Shown piece by piece: positions 41,461 through 52,232 of a DNA stretch of 64,000 nt. The notes below the pieces were generated by a model. That model was not told the origin of the DNA and made no database searches. It saw nothing but the letters and a program-made list of their open reading frames with translations. Source of the stretch: Desulfotomaculum sp. (lineage in GTDB: Bacteria > Bacillota > Desulfotomaculia > Desulfotomaculales > Desulfohalotomaculaceae); the NCBI GenBank assembly GCA_017656165.1, contig JACDOL010000003.1, positions 1 to 64,000 of the forward strand. Reading direction: 5' to 3'. How positions within the stretch are numbered: the stretch's first letter is position 1; every line of letters starts with the position of its first letter. The translations under genes and the position numbers were made by a program.

Positions 41461-43032
41461 TCATTCTTCAAACTTTCTACTTTCCCGTTTTTTCTCGTCT
41501 TCATCGCGCATTTTTATAATGGTATCTATCCGCAAAATTGCTTCCGCAATTTCACCTGCTGCTTTTAAAGCATGTATTTTTACCAGGGCGGGATCTACAA
41601 CTCCCAATTCATACATATCTGCTATTTCCCCGGTATCGCAGTTTAAAGCCAGTGAAACTTTATTTTGTTCTACCTGGGCTGCATTTATATCCGCTATTTT
41701 TTCCAGCGGGTTAAAACCAGCATTACTGATAATCTGAGATACAGGCCGCTTTAAGGATTCAACTACACAGTCTATCCCGAAAGCTGTCATACCTTTTATG
41801 CCCTCACGCATCTTTTCCACTTCCCGGGCCACATAAAGTTCCAGTGCCCCTCCACCGGGTACAATTCCTCCTCGAACAGCTGCCTGTACTGCAGCCGCAG
41901 CATCCTTGGCAATACGGCTGCGCTCACCCACCACTTCGGAAGTGGCGGCACCAACCAGTACAGTGGCCATAGGTTTACCACTGCCCCCCATAATCCACAC
42001 CTGTTCTAATTTTTCTTCACTTATTACTTTTTCTGCCTTACCAAGGTACTTGGAAAGGTCAGGTGGAGATTTCTTTAATCCAGTCCGTTTAATAGGTTTA
42101 GCCCCACAGTGCTCAGCCGCTTTTCGAAGTTCCTTATTGGCAACCCGCTGCAGCACCATAACTCCTGCATCTGTAAGCATCTCTTCAGCTGTATCATCAA
42201 CACCACGATCCACCAGGACTAACTTTATTCCCATATCTATTATTTTTTGAATGTTGCTGCAAAACTCTTCCTGCAGTTCCAGGTAACGAGCAAAACCGCT
42301 CTCAGTGCCCAGGGCCTCTTCTTCAATTTCTTCTGGTTCCAGGGCATCGTCAATAACAAGTACAGGTGAATTCTCCAGTTCCTTTGGCATCTGTTTATTC
42401 ATGCGTTCTTTATCTATTATTACGCCCATGAACACATGGTTTTCTGCCCCTTCTTCAGCCAACACGGTATCTGCCAGCTTAAAAGTCTTGTCTTTAAGCT
42501 TTTCTTCGCCTATTAAAACAGCTGCTTCAACCACTAAGTCGGCAATATCCTCGTGTTCCCGCCCGGCCACCAGTGCTACCTGGCGTAGGCGGGGGTCTTT
42601 TATATCATTTACAGGTATAGATTGTTCTTCTATCAACTGCTGGGCACGTTTGACCGCCATTTTTAGGCCTTCTATAACCCGGACCACTGGAACACCTTTA
42701 GACACATGCTCAACCCCAGCACCAACAAGAGCACCGGCCATCACTGTAGCAGTGGTCGTTCCGTCACCTATCTCTTCCTGCTGGGACTTAGCAATGTTTA
42801 TGACCATTTTAGCAGCCGGGTGGTTGGCTTCCATCATACTTAAAATGGTTACACCATCATTGGTAATGACAACTTCTCCAAAACGATCTACAAGCATGGT
42901 GTCCAGCCCCTTGGGGCCTAAGGTGCTTTCCACCGCAGAAGCAATTGCCCGTACAGCATTAGCGTTAGTTACTAGAGCAGATAATCGCTCATCTATTTCT
43001 GATCCCTTACTTGCCTGCTGCTTTAAACTCAA
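41461..43032 (-). CDS. archaeal-like (thermosome/TCP-1 family, group III-type) chaperonin
   Basis: STLGPKGLDTMLVDRFGEVVITNDGVTIL; EEIGDGTTTATVMAGALVGAGVEHVSKGV; VDRGVDDTAEEMLTDAGVMVLQRV; GGIVPGGGALELYVAREV; not GroEL-like. Confidence 0.93.
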   Translation of the reverse strand: MSLKQQASKGSEIDERLSALVTNANAVRAIASAVESTLGPKGLDTMLVDRFGEVVITNDGVTILSMMEANHPAAKMVINIAKSQQEEIGDGTTTATVMAGALVGAGVEHVSKGVPVVRVIEGLKMAVKRAQQLIEEQSIPVNDIKDPRLRQVALVAGREHEDIADLVVEAAVLIGEEKLKDKTFKLADTVLAEEGAENHVFMGVIIDKERMNKQMPKELENSPVLVIDDALEPEEIEEEALGTESGFARYLELQEEFCSNIQKIIDMGIKLVLVDRGVDDTAEEMLTDAGVMVLQRVANKELRKAAEHCGAKPIKRTGLKKSPPDLSKYLGKAEKVISEEKLEQVWIMGGSGKPMATVLVGAATSEVVGERSRIAKDAAAAVQAAVRGGIVPGGGALELYVAREVEKMREGIKGMTAFGIDCVVESLKRPVSQIISNAGFNPLEKIADINAAQVEQNKVSLALNCDTGEIADMYELGVVDPALVKIHALKAAGEIAEAILRIDTIIKMRDEDEKKRESRKFEE

Positions 43033-43047
43033 ATCACTTTCCTCCCT

Positions 43048-44097
43048 TTACCTGGGGATTCTCGTTAGCCTATTCATTACCTGGTTTAAAACTTTAGCCA
43101 TATGATCCACTATTGCAATTACCTTGGCATACTCCATGCGGGTAGGACCTAACACACCAATAGATCCTAAAACTTCATCATCCAGTTTATAAGTAGCCGT
43201 AATCATTGTACAGTCTTTAATCTCCTCGCAGTTATTTTCCACTCCTATTTTTACTGTTAAGCCCTCACCCTGGAAATTTATTAATATTTGCTGCAGAACA
43301 TCTTCCTGTTCTAACAGTGACAGAAGGGTTTTTACCTTTTCAATATTATGAAACTCAGGCTGATTAAGCATGTTATATACTCCGCCCAAGTAAATTTTAT
43401 CTTCGTTACCACTTCCCTGGCTGTCTTCAAGCAGACCAAGGGCGGCGTCCATAAATATTTTGTACCTGGCCAGTTCAAAGTATATTTCATTTAATATAGT
43501 CAATCTAATTTTCTGCATATCCAAACCTGCCAGCTTGGCGTTTAATACCTTAGAAACCTGTTCCAAGTCAGCTTGAGATATACTTTCCCCTACATCTATT
43601 ACTTGATGGTGAACGGAGCCATTATCCAGTACCACTATAAGCATGGCCTGAGTCGGTGCCATGGATATTAACTGGATATGCTTAATCTTGCTGGGCTTTC
43701 CCCTTCTGGGAGCCATTACAATAGAGGTGTAATTAGTAAGCTGAGACATAAGCTGGCCAGTTTTTACCAGTATCTTACCTATTTCCTGGGATTTATTTTC
43801 ATAACTCCTTAAGATTAGTTCTTCCTGGCTTGGAGTAAGCTGTTCCGGTTCCATCAAATAATCAACATAATAACGGTATCCTAAATCAGAAGGTATTCTA
43901 CCAGCTGATGTATGCGGCTGTTCGATAAGTCCCAAATCCTCTAAATCAGCCATTTCATTCCTGATGGTAGCTGGACTAACTCCTAAATTATATTTGCGGG
44001 ATATGGTTCTGGAACCCACCGGCTCAGCGGTCTGAATGTAATCCTGGATAATGGCAGCCAGTATCTTTTTTTTACGCTCATTCATATTCACCAGCAA
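43048..44097 (-). CDS. hrcA: heat-inducible transcription repressor HrcA
   Basis: KKILAAIIQDYIQTAEPVGSRTISRKYNLGVSPATIRNEMADLEDLGLIEQPHTSAGRIPSDLGYRYYVD. Confidence 0.98.
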   Translation of the reverse strand: MLVNMNERKKKILAAIIQDYIQTAEPVGSRTISRKYNLGVSPATIRNEMADLEDLGLIEQPHTSAGRIPSDLGYRYYVDYLMEPEQLTPSQEELILRSYENKSQEIGKILVKTGQLMSQLTNYTSIVMAPRRGKPSKIKHIQLISMAPTQAMLIVVLDNGSVHHQVIDVGESISQADLEQVSKVLNAKLAGLDMQKIRLTILNEIYFELARYKIFMDAALGLLEDSQGSGNEDKIYLGGVYNMLNQPEFHNIEKVKTLLSLLEQEDVLQQILINFQGEGLTVKIGVENNCEEIKDCTMITATYKLDDEVLGSIGVLGPTRMEYAKVIAIVDHMAKVLNQVMNRLTRIPR

Positions 44098-44107
44098 CCA
44101 CCTCCTG

Positions 44108-44134
44108 TTAGCACTCTAAGGCATTGAGTGCTAA
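44108..44134. promoter_or_regulatory. CIRCE operator
   Basis: TTAGCACTC-N9-GAGTGCTAA, perfect 9-bp inverted repeat, just upstream of hrcA. Confidence 0.97.
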
Positions 44135-44212
44135 ACTACAATTAAAAATATCATTTAAACATTTTTTTGTCAAGAATTGTTGTTAATTTATGGAATAATT
44201 TTGGTGCATATA

Positions 44213-45349
44213 CTAAACAAATTCCACAAAAGCCTGGTTTCCCAGTCTTAAACCTTTTTCCGTTAATTTTAAGTTTGTGCTTGTTAATTCCAACAGCCCC
44301 CTGTTTATTAATTTATTTATTTCCCTGGGCCATACATCGGTAACCTTCTGTCCAAAACGTTTGTAAAAGCCGGCAAGATCTAAACCGCTGGTCAGCCTTA
44401 GACCCATTAATATGGTTTCTACCATGACATCTCTTTTAGTTAACGTATGCCTTTCAGCCACAGGAAGGCTGCCTTTCATTGTCTGTACAGCATATTTTTT
44501 AATATCTTTTATATTGTACCATCTCTCCATATTCATGTGAGAGTGGGCAGCGGGCCCTAAACCAAGGTAATAATAATTATGCCAATAACCTAGATTATGC
44601 CGGCACCGGAAACCCGGTTTAGCAAAATTAGAAATTTCATAGTGCTGGTATCCCCTGGCAGTTAAGAAATTTATTACTTCATTATACATCTCCAGTTCCA
44701 TTTCCTCACTTACAGGATCCAGCTCTCCACTTTCTACAGCCACCCAAAGCGGTGTACCTTCTTCTAACTGCAGACTATAACAGGCCAGGTGTTCGGGCTG
44801 GAGATTTTCGATTTTATAAAGCGATTCTCTCCATTGGTTAAGGCTCTGGCCGGGAATACCAAAAATAAGATCCACATTTAAATTTTTAAAACCAGCCTCC
44901 CTGGCAGCATATATTCCCTCTAAGGCCAGCTGGTAATCATGAACTCGTCCCAATGTCTGCAAAAGCTTTTCCTGACAGGCCTGAATCCCTATACTTAAAC
45001 GGTTTACCCCCAATTCTCGTATTGTACGGAGTTTATGCTTGTTTATGGTGCCCGGGTTGGCTTCCATTGTAACTTCTGTTTCTTCCGACCAGCAGAAATA
45101 GCTGCGGGCACTTATTAAAAGTTTTGCCAGCAGGCCCGTTTCTAAGACAGTGGGGGTTCCTCCACCTATAAAAACGGTATTTACTTTAAACCCTAAATTT
45201 GCCAGGTAAGCAGAATAGTACATCATTTCCCGTTCCAGCGCCTCAAGATAAACCCTGGCATCATCGGGGTTATAATTGTAAGAAACGAAATCGCAGTAAC
45301 GGCACTTGTTTAAGCAAAAAGGCACGTGAATATACAAACCAATCTGCAT
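44213..45349 (-). CDS. hemW: HemW (coproporphyrinogen III oxidase-like radical SAM protein)
   Basis: GLYIHVPFCLNKCRYCDFVSY; VFIGGGTPTVL; MEANPGT; CRHNLGYWHN. Confidence 0.95.
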   Translation of the reverse strand: MQIGLYIHVPFCLNKCRYCDFVSYNYNPDDARVYLEALEREMMYYSAYLANLGFKVNTVFIGGGTPTVLETGLLAKLLISARSYFCWSEETEVTMEANPGTINKHKLRTIRELGVNRLSIGIQACQEKLLQTLGRVHDYQLALEGIYAAREAGFKNLNVDLIFGIPGQSLNQWRESLYKIENLQPEHLACYSLQLEEGTPLWVAVESGELDPVSEEMELEMYNEVINFLTARGYQHYEISNFAKPGFRCRHNLGYWHNYYYLGLGPAAHSHMNMERWYNIKDIKKYAVQTMKGSLPVAERHTLTKRDVMVETILMGLRLTSGLDLAGFYKRFGQKVTDVWPREINKLINRGLLELTSTNLKLTEKGLRLGNQAFVEFV

Positions 45350-45439
45350 AAATCTTTCTCCTATTCACCAGGAAAAGGCTGTCACGCATATTTTTTCCTG
45401 GTAGATATTTTTTCAAACGGGCTAGTTTACGCTGATAAA

Positions 45440-45474
45440 AATAAATGTGCACTCACAAATGTGCACATTTATTA
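45440..45474 (-). terminator. lepA terminator
   Basis: AATAAATGTGCAC...GTGCACATTTATT hairpin. Confidence 0.6.
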
Positions 45475-47283
45475 CTCATCGTTATCTACACTTAATACCG
45501 CCATAAAAGCTTCCTGGGGTACTTCCACGTTACCAACCTGCTTCATACGCTTTTTACCTTCTTTTTGTTTCTCCAGAAGTTTGCGCTTTCTTGTAACGTC
45601 CCCACCATAACACTTGGCCAGCACATCCTTGCGCAGTGCTTTTACTGTTTCCCTGGCTATAATTTTATTTCCTATAGCAGCTTGGATAGGTATTTCAAAA
45701 TGATGCCTGGGTATCAGCTGGCGCATTTTTTTCACCAGTGCTCGTCCCCGGTAGTAAGCTTTATCACGGTGAGTTATACAAGAAAGTGCATCCATGGGCT
45801 CACCATTAACCAGTATGTCCATCTTCACGAGGTCAGAGGGCTGGTAACCCTTCATCTCATAATCCAGCGAAGCATATCCCCTGGTGCTGGACTTCAGCTG
45901 GTCAAAAAAGTCAAATACTATTTCCGACAGCGGCAGATCATAAGTAAGCATTACCCTAGTTATACTCATGTATTCCATATTCTTAAATGTGCCCCGCCGT
46001 TCCTGGCACAGTTCCATTACCGATCCGACATAATCCTTAGGCACCATAATAGTTGCCTGTACAAAAGGCTCTTCTATATGATCAATCTTACTGGGTTCAG
46101 GCATTTTTGAGGGGTTTTCTACCTTTACCATCTCTCCATCAGTAGTATATGCATGATAAACAACGCTGGGAGCAGTGGTAATAATGTTTAAATTATATTC
46201 TCTTTCTAACCGCTCCTGGATTATTTCCATGTGCAGCAGCCCGAGAAAGCCGCATCTAAAACCAAACCCCAGAGCATCTGATGTTTCAGGTTCATAAACT
46301 AGTGAGGCATCATTAAGACTTAGTTTGTCTAATGCATCCCGCAAATCGTCGTAGTCTGCGTTATCTACAGGGTATAAACCACAAAATACCATTGGAGTGA
46401 CTTTTTTATAGCCCGGCAGCGGCTTATCTGCAGGCCTGTCTGCATCAGTTACGGTATCACCAACCCGGCAGTCTTTTATGTTTTTTATGCTGGCAGCAAT
46501 AAATCCTACTTCCCCGGCTTTCAACTCATCTGTAATGACAGGCGCCGGGCAGAAAACCCCCACCTCGGTAACTTCAAACTCGGCACCTGTAGCCATCATG
46601 CGAATTTTCATTCCTTTTTTGATGGTACCGTCAATGACTCGTAAATAAGGTATAACACCCTTGTAAGAGTCATAATGAGAATCAAATATTAAAGCCCTTA
46701 AGGAATCATTAGTATTCCCGCCAGGAGGTGGTATCTTTTTGACTATCTGTTCCAAAATTTCCTCTACACCCTGGCCGGTCTTTGCAGAAGCCAGTACTGC
46801 ATCAGAAGTATCCAGGCCAATAACATCTTCTATTTCCTGCTTAACCCGGTCTGGTTCTGCACTTGGTAAATCGATTTTATTTATTACAGGGATAATTTCA
46901 AGGTCATGCTCCAGTGCCATGTACACATTGGCCAATGTCTGGGCCTCAATCCCCTGGGAAGCATCTACCACAAGCAGGGCACCTTCACAAGCCGCCAGAC
47001 TGCGCGATACCTCGTAGGCAAAATCAACGTGACCAGGGGTATCTATTATATTCAACATGTACTCCTGGCCTTCTTTATCTTTATATATCAGGCGTACTGC
47101 CTGCATTTTTATGGTAATGCCTCGTTCTTTTTCCAATTCCATAGTATCTAAAACTTGTTCCTGCATTTCCCTTTCTGTAAGGGTACCTGTTAACTCCAGC
47201 AGGCGATCGGCCAGGGTAGATTTTCCGTGATCAATATGGGCTATAATACAAAAGTTTCTAATACGGTCTTGACTAATTGACAT
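45472..47283 (-). CDS. lepA: elongation factor 4 (LepA)
   Basis: [60 protein letters not shown]; start corrected to MSISQDR. Confidence 0.98.
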   Translation of the reverse strand: MSISQDRIRNFCIIAHIDHGKSTLADRLLELTGTLTEREMQEQVLDTMELEKERGITIKMQAVRLIYKDKEGQEYMLNIIDTPGHVDFAYEVSRSLAACEGALLVVDASQGIEAQTLANVYMALEHDLEIIPVINKIDLPSAEPDRVKQEIEDVIGLDTSDAVLASAKTGQGVEEILEQIVKKIPPPGGNTNDSLRALIFDSHYDSYKGVIPYLRVIDGTIKKGMKIRMMATGAEFEVTEVGVFCPAPVITDELKAGEVGFIAASIKNIKDCRVGDTVTDADRPADKPLPGYKKVTPMVFCGLYPVDNADYDDLRDALDKLSLNDASLVYEPETSDALGFGFRCGFLGLLHMEIIQERLEREYNLNIITTAPSVVYHAYTTDGEMVKVENPSKMPEPSKIDHIEEPFVQATIMVPKDYVGSVMELCQERRGTFKNMEYMSITRVMLTYDLPLSEIVFDFFDQLKSSTRGYASLDYEMKGYQPSDLVKMDILVNGEPMDALSCITHRDKAYYRGRALVKKMRQLIPRHHFEIPIQAAIGNKIIARETVKALRKDVLAKCYGGDVTRKRKLLEKQKEGKKRMKQVGNVEVPQEAFMAVLSVDNDE

Positions 47284-47430
47284 CAAGACTCCTCCTTCAT
47301 TTAACAAACAATTAAATAAATATACAGGCATGCTAAGTTATTATAGCACCACATTAACCTACCCTTCAACTCCTCATAAATGTTTGTAAGGCTTTTTCCA
47401 ACAGGCTGCTCCATGGTTTTCATGCAGGGA

Positions 47431-47850
47431 CTATTTATCGAGTTCACTAAAAATCTCATCAGCCCAGCATTTTACTGTTTTTAAACTTTCATCATTTATT
47501 ACCTGCTTCCATTTATGTACAGCTTCTTCAGAAAACTTTCTTCCCTTATCAGCTATTGCCCTGCATTTTTGATTTACTTTCTGCCAGCCAGTTTCAGCTT
47601 TAGAGCCGCATTCTTCCAGCATCTTAGTAATTTTATATATCTGTTTTTTATTTACCTGCCAGTTATGGCTGAGAAAGCTTATTTCATAGCTTATATCATC
47701 AACCTTTTGAAAGCGAAATATTTTCACTGGCGGTGTTAAACCTGTATCTTGGTTAAAGTTATATAATGACACTTGCACCCCGAAAAAAACTGCAACCAGG
47801 GCAGCAAGAATACACAACTTTATTGGAATTCGTCTTAACAAAAAAAGCAC
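47431..47850 (-). CDS. hypothetical protein with N-terminal TM segment
   Basis: 139-aa ORF between lepA and spoIIP. Confidence 0.55.
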   Translation of the reverse strand: MLFLLRRIPIKLCILAALVAVFFGVQVSLYNFNQDTGLTPPVKIFRFQKVDDISYEISFLSHNWQVNKKQIYKITKMLEECGSKAETGWQKVNQKCRAIADKGRKFSEEAVHKWKQVINDESLKTVKCWADEIFSELDK

Positions 47851-47894
47851 CTCCTTATGAAAAAGGATGTGCTTTTTACTTAACTTTAATAACT

Positions 47895-48971
47895 TTACTT
47901 GTACTCTTTTAATAATTCAGCCACCACATCTGCCAAAAGTTCCGCAGCTTTTACTGCTTCTTCGGTTGTATTTTGAACAGAACCTATTTCCAAAAGCAGG
48001 GCACCATTATGATACTGCTGATTATACCTTCCCTCTTTTACTCTAACCCCTAGAGAAAGCCCAGGATAGAGTTCATCCATTTTGTCTGCTAGTTTTTTGG
48101 CCATGGCCAGGTTCTGCTGCCATTTAGGAAAAGGCCTCCTAGCATCAGATCCTACAATTATCATAATAGGTGCCACTTTATCCCCGTTTATAGTTACAAA
48201 GCTGTCTTCTCTAGCACGCCCCGCATCCCGGTGTATATCCAATAATAATTTTAATTCTTTATACTGGTTGACAAGTTTTTTTACCGTTTTTTCTGATTCA
48301 ATATAGGACATGTTATACTGGGCATCATGTATCTTATTAGACCTTACTACATTTATACCATATTCCTGCTGCAGTCGTTCTTCCAGCGCCTCAGCAGCTC
48401 TAACTACCCCACCTCTCTTTTTATCCAGCCTTTCTACCCCATCAGTTAGTTGATACGTCTCCCCGGTATGGGTATTGTATATAGCTACCAGCGGCGGGCC
48501 GGTTAACGCCGTTCCGGCAGTTTTATCTTTTTGGGCCGCAGTATCTTGGTGCTGCAAATAATTCTTTCTATCTACGGGTTCAACGGCACCAGCAGTGGTT
48601 GGCAGCTCTACCATGGAAAAACAAGGTATTTGTGACTGCAATATGGTTTCCGGCTTATTCAAATTTACTTTACTTACTGTATTAAAAGCCGCAATAACCA
48701 GCCTGGGTGTCAATTGAACCTCTTTATTATTACAGGCAATAACCGGTACAGAATAATCTATAATACCCTGGGAAGAGTAACCAGTCCAACTTAAAAACGT
48801 ATTAAAGCATTTACCTGCTGCTGCTGACATAATCTCCTTTGCCTCCAGGCGGTAGGAATTACACCATAAAGCAAGTAAAAATGTTAATATTAATATAAAA
48901 TATAAATACCGCCGTACTTTTTTAACTATCAGCTGCCGGCGGTAATATCGTGCTGCCCGGGTGTAATTCAA
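47895..48971 (-). CDS. spoIIP: stage II sporulation protein P
   Basis: VAIYNTHTGETYQLTDG; LLLDIHRDAGR; QYHNGALLLEIGSVQNTTEEAVKAAELLADVV. Confidence 0.94.
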   Translation of the reverse strand: MNYTRAARYYRRQLIVKKVRRYLYFILILTFLLALWCNSYRLEAKEIMSAAAGKCFNTFLSWTGYSSQGIIDYSVPVIACNNKEVQLTPRLVIAAFNTVSKVNLNKPETILQSQIPCFSMVELPTTAGAVEPVDRKNYLQHQDTAAQKDKTAGTALTGPPLVAIYNTHTGETYQLTDGVERLDKKRGGVVRAAEALEERLQQEYGINVVRSNKIHDAQYNMSYIESEKTVKKLVNQYKELKLLLDIHRDAGRAREDSFVTINGDKVAPIMIIVGSDARRPFPKWQQNLAMAKKLADKMDELYPGLSLGVRVKEGRYNQQYHNGALLLEIGSVQNTTEEAVKAAELLADVVAELLKEYK

Positions 48972-49066
48972 TGTTATCCCCCCCAGTTTCTCTACTGCTA
49001 TAAATATGCCTGGGGAGCCGGCCCTATGAATTAAAAAAATTCAAATATACCCGGCGCTATAAAAAA

Positions 49067-49105
49067 TAAAAAGCCTTAAAAAGTAGTATTACTTTTTAAG
49101 GCCTA
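49067..49105. terminator. hairpin terminator
   Basis: AAGCCTTAAAAAGTAGTATTACTTTTTAAGGC. Confidence 0.75.
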
Positions 49106-49122
49106 ATAACGGGGTGTAAACT

Positions 49123-49455
49123 TTATCGAACCATTGTTGGCACCACAGCATCTATAAGTCCAATTATAAAAGCTGATATTAAAGCACCTAGAAGGCTTAC
49201 ACTTAAAAGATTAGGAATAATAAATTGCGCTAAGTAAATTACCACTGCAGCAGTAACAAATCCCACTACACCACGGCGCTGTGGAGATACATTTTCACCT
49301 AACAGGCTTTCTGCTATATATCCTAGTACCGCAATAACCACAGCCGCTATAAGTGCACCGGTGAATCCTCCCCGCACTACAAAACCAGGGGAAATAAAAC
49401 TCACAGCCATTAAAACCAAAGCTGATACAATAAATCTAACAATTAATCCAATCAT
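49123..49455 (-). CDS. phage holin family IV-like membrane protein
   Basis: MIGLIVRFIVSALVLMAVSFISPGFVVRGGFTGALIAAVVIAVLGYIAESLLG; start corrected from the track's 49734. Confidence 0.75.
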   Translation of the reverse strand: MIGLIVRFIVSALVLMAVSFISPGFVVRGGFTGALIAAVVIAVLGYIAESLLGENVSPQRRGVVGFVTAAVVIYLAQFIIPNLLSVSLLGALISAFIIGLIDAVVPTMVR

Positions 49456-49578
49456 TATTTCACCCCCTTGCCGAAATCTTATCATTATACTTAACCATTT
49501 GTGGTAATGATATACCTTAGGTTCTTGCATTTTTCTGAAGGGCGTGGTAAAATTGTGCACGTTGGGGAGGTGAAGAAG

Positions 49579-49845
49579 TTGCCTAACATTAAATCTGCTG
49601 CTAAGCGTGTACGCCAAATTCAAAAGCGCACACTGCGAAACAAAATGATTAAAACCAGGGTACGTACATCTATTCGCCGGTTCAAAGAGGCTCTGGCTAC
49701 AGCAGATGCTGAAAACGCTAAAGCTGCTCTGCAAAAAGCTTTAAGAGAGCTGGACAAGGCCGTGACCAAGGGTGTTATACATAAAAACAATGCAGCCCGC
49801 AAAAAGTCCCGTTTAACCAAGTTATTTAACCGCAATGCCAGCTAG
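49579..49845 (+). CDS. rpsT: ribosomal protein bS20
   Basis: LPNIKSAAKRVRQIQKRTLRNKMIKTRVRTSIRRF; TTG start at 49579 after GGGGAGGTG. Confidence 0.96.
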   Translation: MPNIKSAAKRVRQIQKRTLRNKMIKTRVRTSIRRFKEALATADAENAKAALQKALRELDKAVTKGVIHKNNAARKKSRLTKLFNRNAS

Positions 49846-49976
49846 AGCCGTTGTACTGCAGTTTTTTCATTCTTAATAATTTTATATTTATTGCTTTTCT
49901 CAAAAACACCCCCAGGGTGTTTTTAATTTTCTAAAAAAACTTCGGTCTTATCAGCGCCAAGGTATTTATGTCAAAA

Positions 49977-50020
49977 AAGGTGCCGGTACTTCAAAGTACC
50001 GGCACCTTTTTTAAAAGGTA
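49977..50020. terminator. bidirectional terminator
   Basis: AAGGTGCCGGTACTTCAAAGTACCGGCACCTTTTTT. Confidence 0.85.
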
Positions 50021-51141
50021 ACTAACTTTATGTCATACCTGCTGTCATTACTATCTTTAATTGTAATCAGAACCTTATCTTCTTTATCATGACAGGTAAA
50101 AATTACATCGCTGTAAGCATAGTTAATTTTACTGACAATCTTTTTCTCTTTAGTTTGTATATTCATGGCATAAATACATCCTTTATCATTTGTCCTCGTA
50201 TGATAAAGAACATAATCTCCCCCGGCAGTAATAGCTGCCGAAACTAAATTTTCTTCATTCAACAGGGTTTTATTTGAGCCACTTTCTAAATCAAGTACGT
50301 GCAGTTCTTTGGCATTATTTTTTAGTTTATATAATATATAAGCTGTTTTACCGCTTGCTATGTCAGGAGACCAGATATAATTAAAGTCATCAGTATCAGT
50401 TAAGGGCTTTAAATTTCCTGACAGGTCTCCCACTAATAAATTACTCCGGTATCCAGCCTCAGTGTACTGCTGTTCACCTGTTTTTGATGTGCTGGAGCTA
50501 ACCACAAATAAAATGTGTTCATTGTCAATCCAGCCCACCGGGTAACTTAAGAAGTTTTCAAAGTTCTTAAAAACGTATGGTGTGCTGACTGCCTTTTTTC
50601 CATCATAAATATAAAACTCACTGGTCCATTCAAAATCATAAGCATAAATAAGCTTTTTACCGTCGGGTGACCAGGCGTAAAGCATAGGTAAAGCAACAGG
50701 TATTGTTTTTTCTTTAGCTTCCAAGGAAACAGGCGATATCTCAGCTCCGCTAACCAAACTAACTATCTTTAGACCTTCTTCATTGGCGTAAGCAGCACAC
50801 TTTCCGTCAGAAGAGGCAATTCCCGTCCAAATACTTTCTGCCAGTATTTTTTGGTGCTTATTATCCACGTTCCAGGCTATTAGGCGCTCACTGGCTTGTC
50901 CAATGATTTCTACACTATTTAACCAGCCAGTAGGAGTAAAGTAAAAAGGAACATCATTTAATTCTTTAACTTCAAAGTTAAATTTGTTATTCTTATCGTC
51001 AGTATCTCCACCTTCTTTTGTTGTAAAGTCTTCCAGGACCTGTTCTCCTGGTTTTCCTGTCTCTTCCGGCTTCTCTGCCTGTTGGCATCCCGTATACACC
51101 AGCACAACTAGAACCAACAATATGATTAAATTTTTTTTCAT
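50011..51141 (-). CDS. lipoprotein with TolB/beta-propeller-like repeats
   Basis: N-terminal lipobox-like LVVLVYTGCQQ; YAWSPDGKKLIYAYDFEW, YIWSPDIASGKTAYI repeats. Confidence 0.75.
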   Translation of the reverse strand: MKKNLIILLVLVVLVYTGCQQAEKPEETGKPGEQVLEDFTTKEGGDTDDKNNKFNFEVKELNDVPFYFTPTGWLNSVEIIGQASERLIAWNVDNKHQKILAESIWTGIASSDGKCAAYANEEGLKIVSLVSGAEISPVSLEAKEKTIPVALPMLYAWSPDGKKLIYAYDFEWTSEFYIYDGKKAVSTPYVFKNFENFLSYPVGWIDNEHILFVVSSSTSKTGEQQYTEAGYRSNLLVGDLSGNLKPLTDTDDFNYIWSPDIASGKTAYILYKLKNNAKELHVLDLESGSNKTLLNEENLVSAAITAGGDYVLYHTRTNDKGCIYAMNIQTKEKKIVSKINYAYSDVIFTCHDKEDKVLITIKDSNDSRYDIKLVTF

Positions 51142-51201
51142 GGGTTCTCCCCCAAATAATTCTATGTTATGACGCAGTTAGGCGCCATAAAGTTTCATAA
51201 T

Positions 51202-52224
51202 CTATTTGGCCATTTCCAACAGCAGCCCTTCCAAACCTGGGTAAAATTCCCTGCGCCCGGTTTTTATATCGACATCCAGCTGAGCCAGTTGAATAAGAGC
51301 ATTTATCAACTGCTTATGGTTAAAATTTTTTTCCATCTTAAGGGCCTTTTTAACCGGGTAAGGTTTTTCATTTATCTTTCTGGCAATGTCCACAGCTACC
51401 AGACCGGCTGCAACCAGCTCTTTAACCTGCAGCATTAAACGAAACTGCCTGGCCACCATGGTCATGATAACCTGCGGTGGTTCCTTATTGGCCAGGAGTT
51501 CTCTAATGGCCGCCAGCGCAGTATCGTACTGCCTAGCTCCAATGGCATCAAGCACATCAAATATTTTATATTCTACAGACCGGTGGACAATCTCATTTAC
51601 ATCATCAACGGTAATTTCTTCTCTATCACCTGTGTACGTTACAAGTTTATTCCATTCCGGCACCAAACCGGTTAAACCACTGGTAGTTGAGGTGAGCAGC
51701 TGTTCTTTTGCCAGCCTGTCCAGCTTTTTTCCACTGGAACGGGCCTGCTCGTCCAGCCATTTTGCCATTTCTGCAGGTTTGAGCTGTACAAAATTAATGA
51801 CCTGTCCAACTTTTTCCACTGCTTTAAATATTTTTTTCCTTCGGTCTACAGTTTCAGTATTGAAAATAAGGCAGGTAGTAGCCAATGGAGATTGGAGATA
51901 ATCTATAAGCTGCTTAAAACTGCCATCGGCATCTTCATTCTCGTTCCGCCTTCCACTGGAAGCAAACCAGGAAGGATTTTTTACAATTACCAGCCTTTTC
52001 TCAGCCATAAAAGGGGGGGTATTGGCCAAACTCACTACCTGGCCAGGAGTAATATCTTCGCCATTTAGAACATCAAAATTAAAGTCTGCACTTTGAGGCA
52101 GCAGGTACTCTTTAAATTTTTCTATCGCCTGTTCCCTGAGATAATATTCTTCCCCATAAAACAGGTAAACGGCGGATATTACACCCCTTTTTAAGCTGTT
52201 TACCAGTCTTTCATAGTACAGCAT
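51202..52224 (-). CDS. holA: DNA polymerase III delta subunit
   Basis: VYLFYGEEYYLREQAIEKFKEYLLP; NTPPFMAEKRLVIVKN. Confidence 0.92.
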   Translation of the reverse strand: MLYYERLVNSLKRGVISAVYLFYGEEYYLREQAIEKFKEYLLPQSADFNFDVLNGEDITPGQVVSLANTPPFMAEKRLVIVKNPSWFASSGRRNENEDADGSFKQLIDYLQSPLATTCLIFNTETVDRRKKIFKAVEKVGQVINFVQLKPAEMAKWLDEQARSSGKKLDRLAKEQLLTSTTSGLTGLVPEWNKLVTYTGDREEITVDDVNEIVHRSVEYKIFDVLDAIGARQYDTALAAIRELLANKEPPQVIMTMVARQFRLMLQVKELVAAGLVAVDIARKINEKPYPVKKALKMEKNFNHKQLINALIQLAQLDVDIKTGRREFYPGLEGLLLEMAK

Positions 52225-52232
52225 AGTACCTT

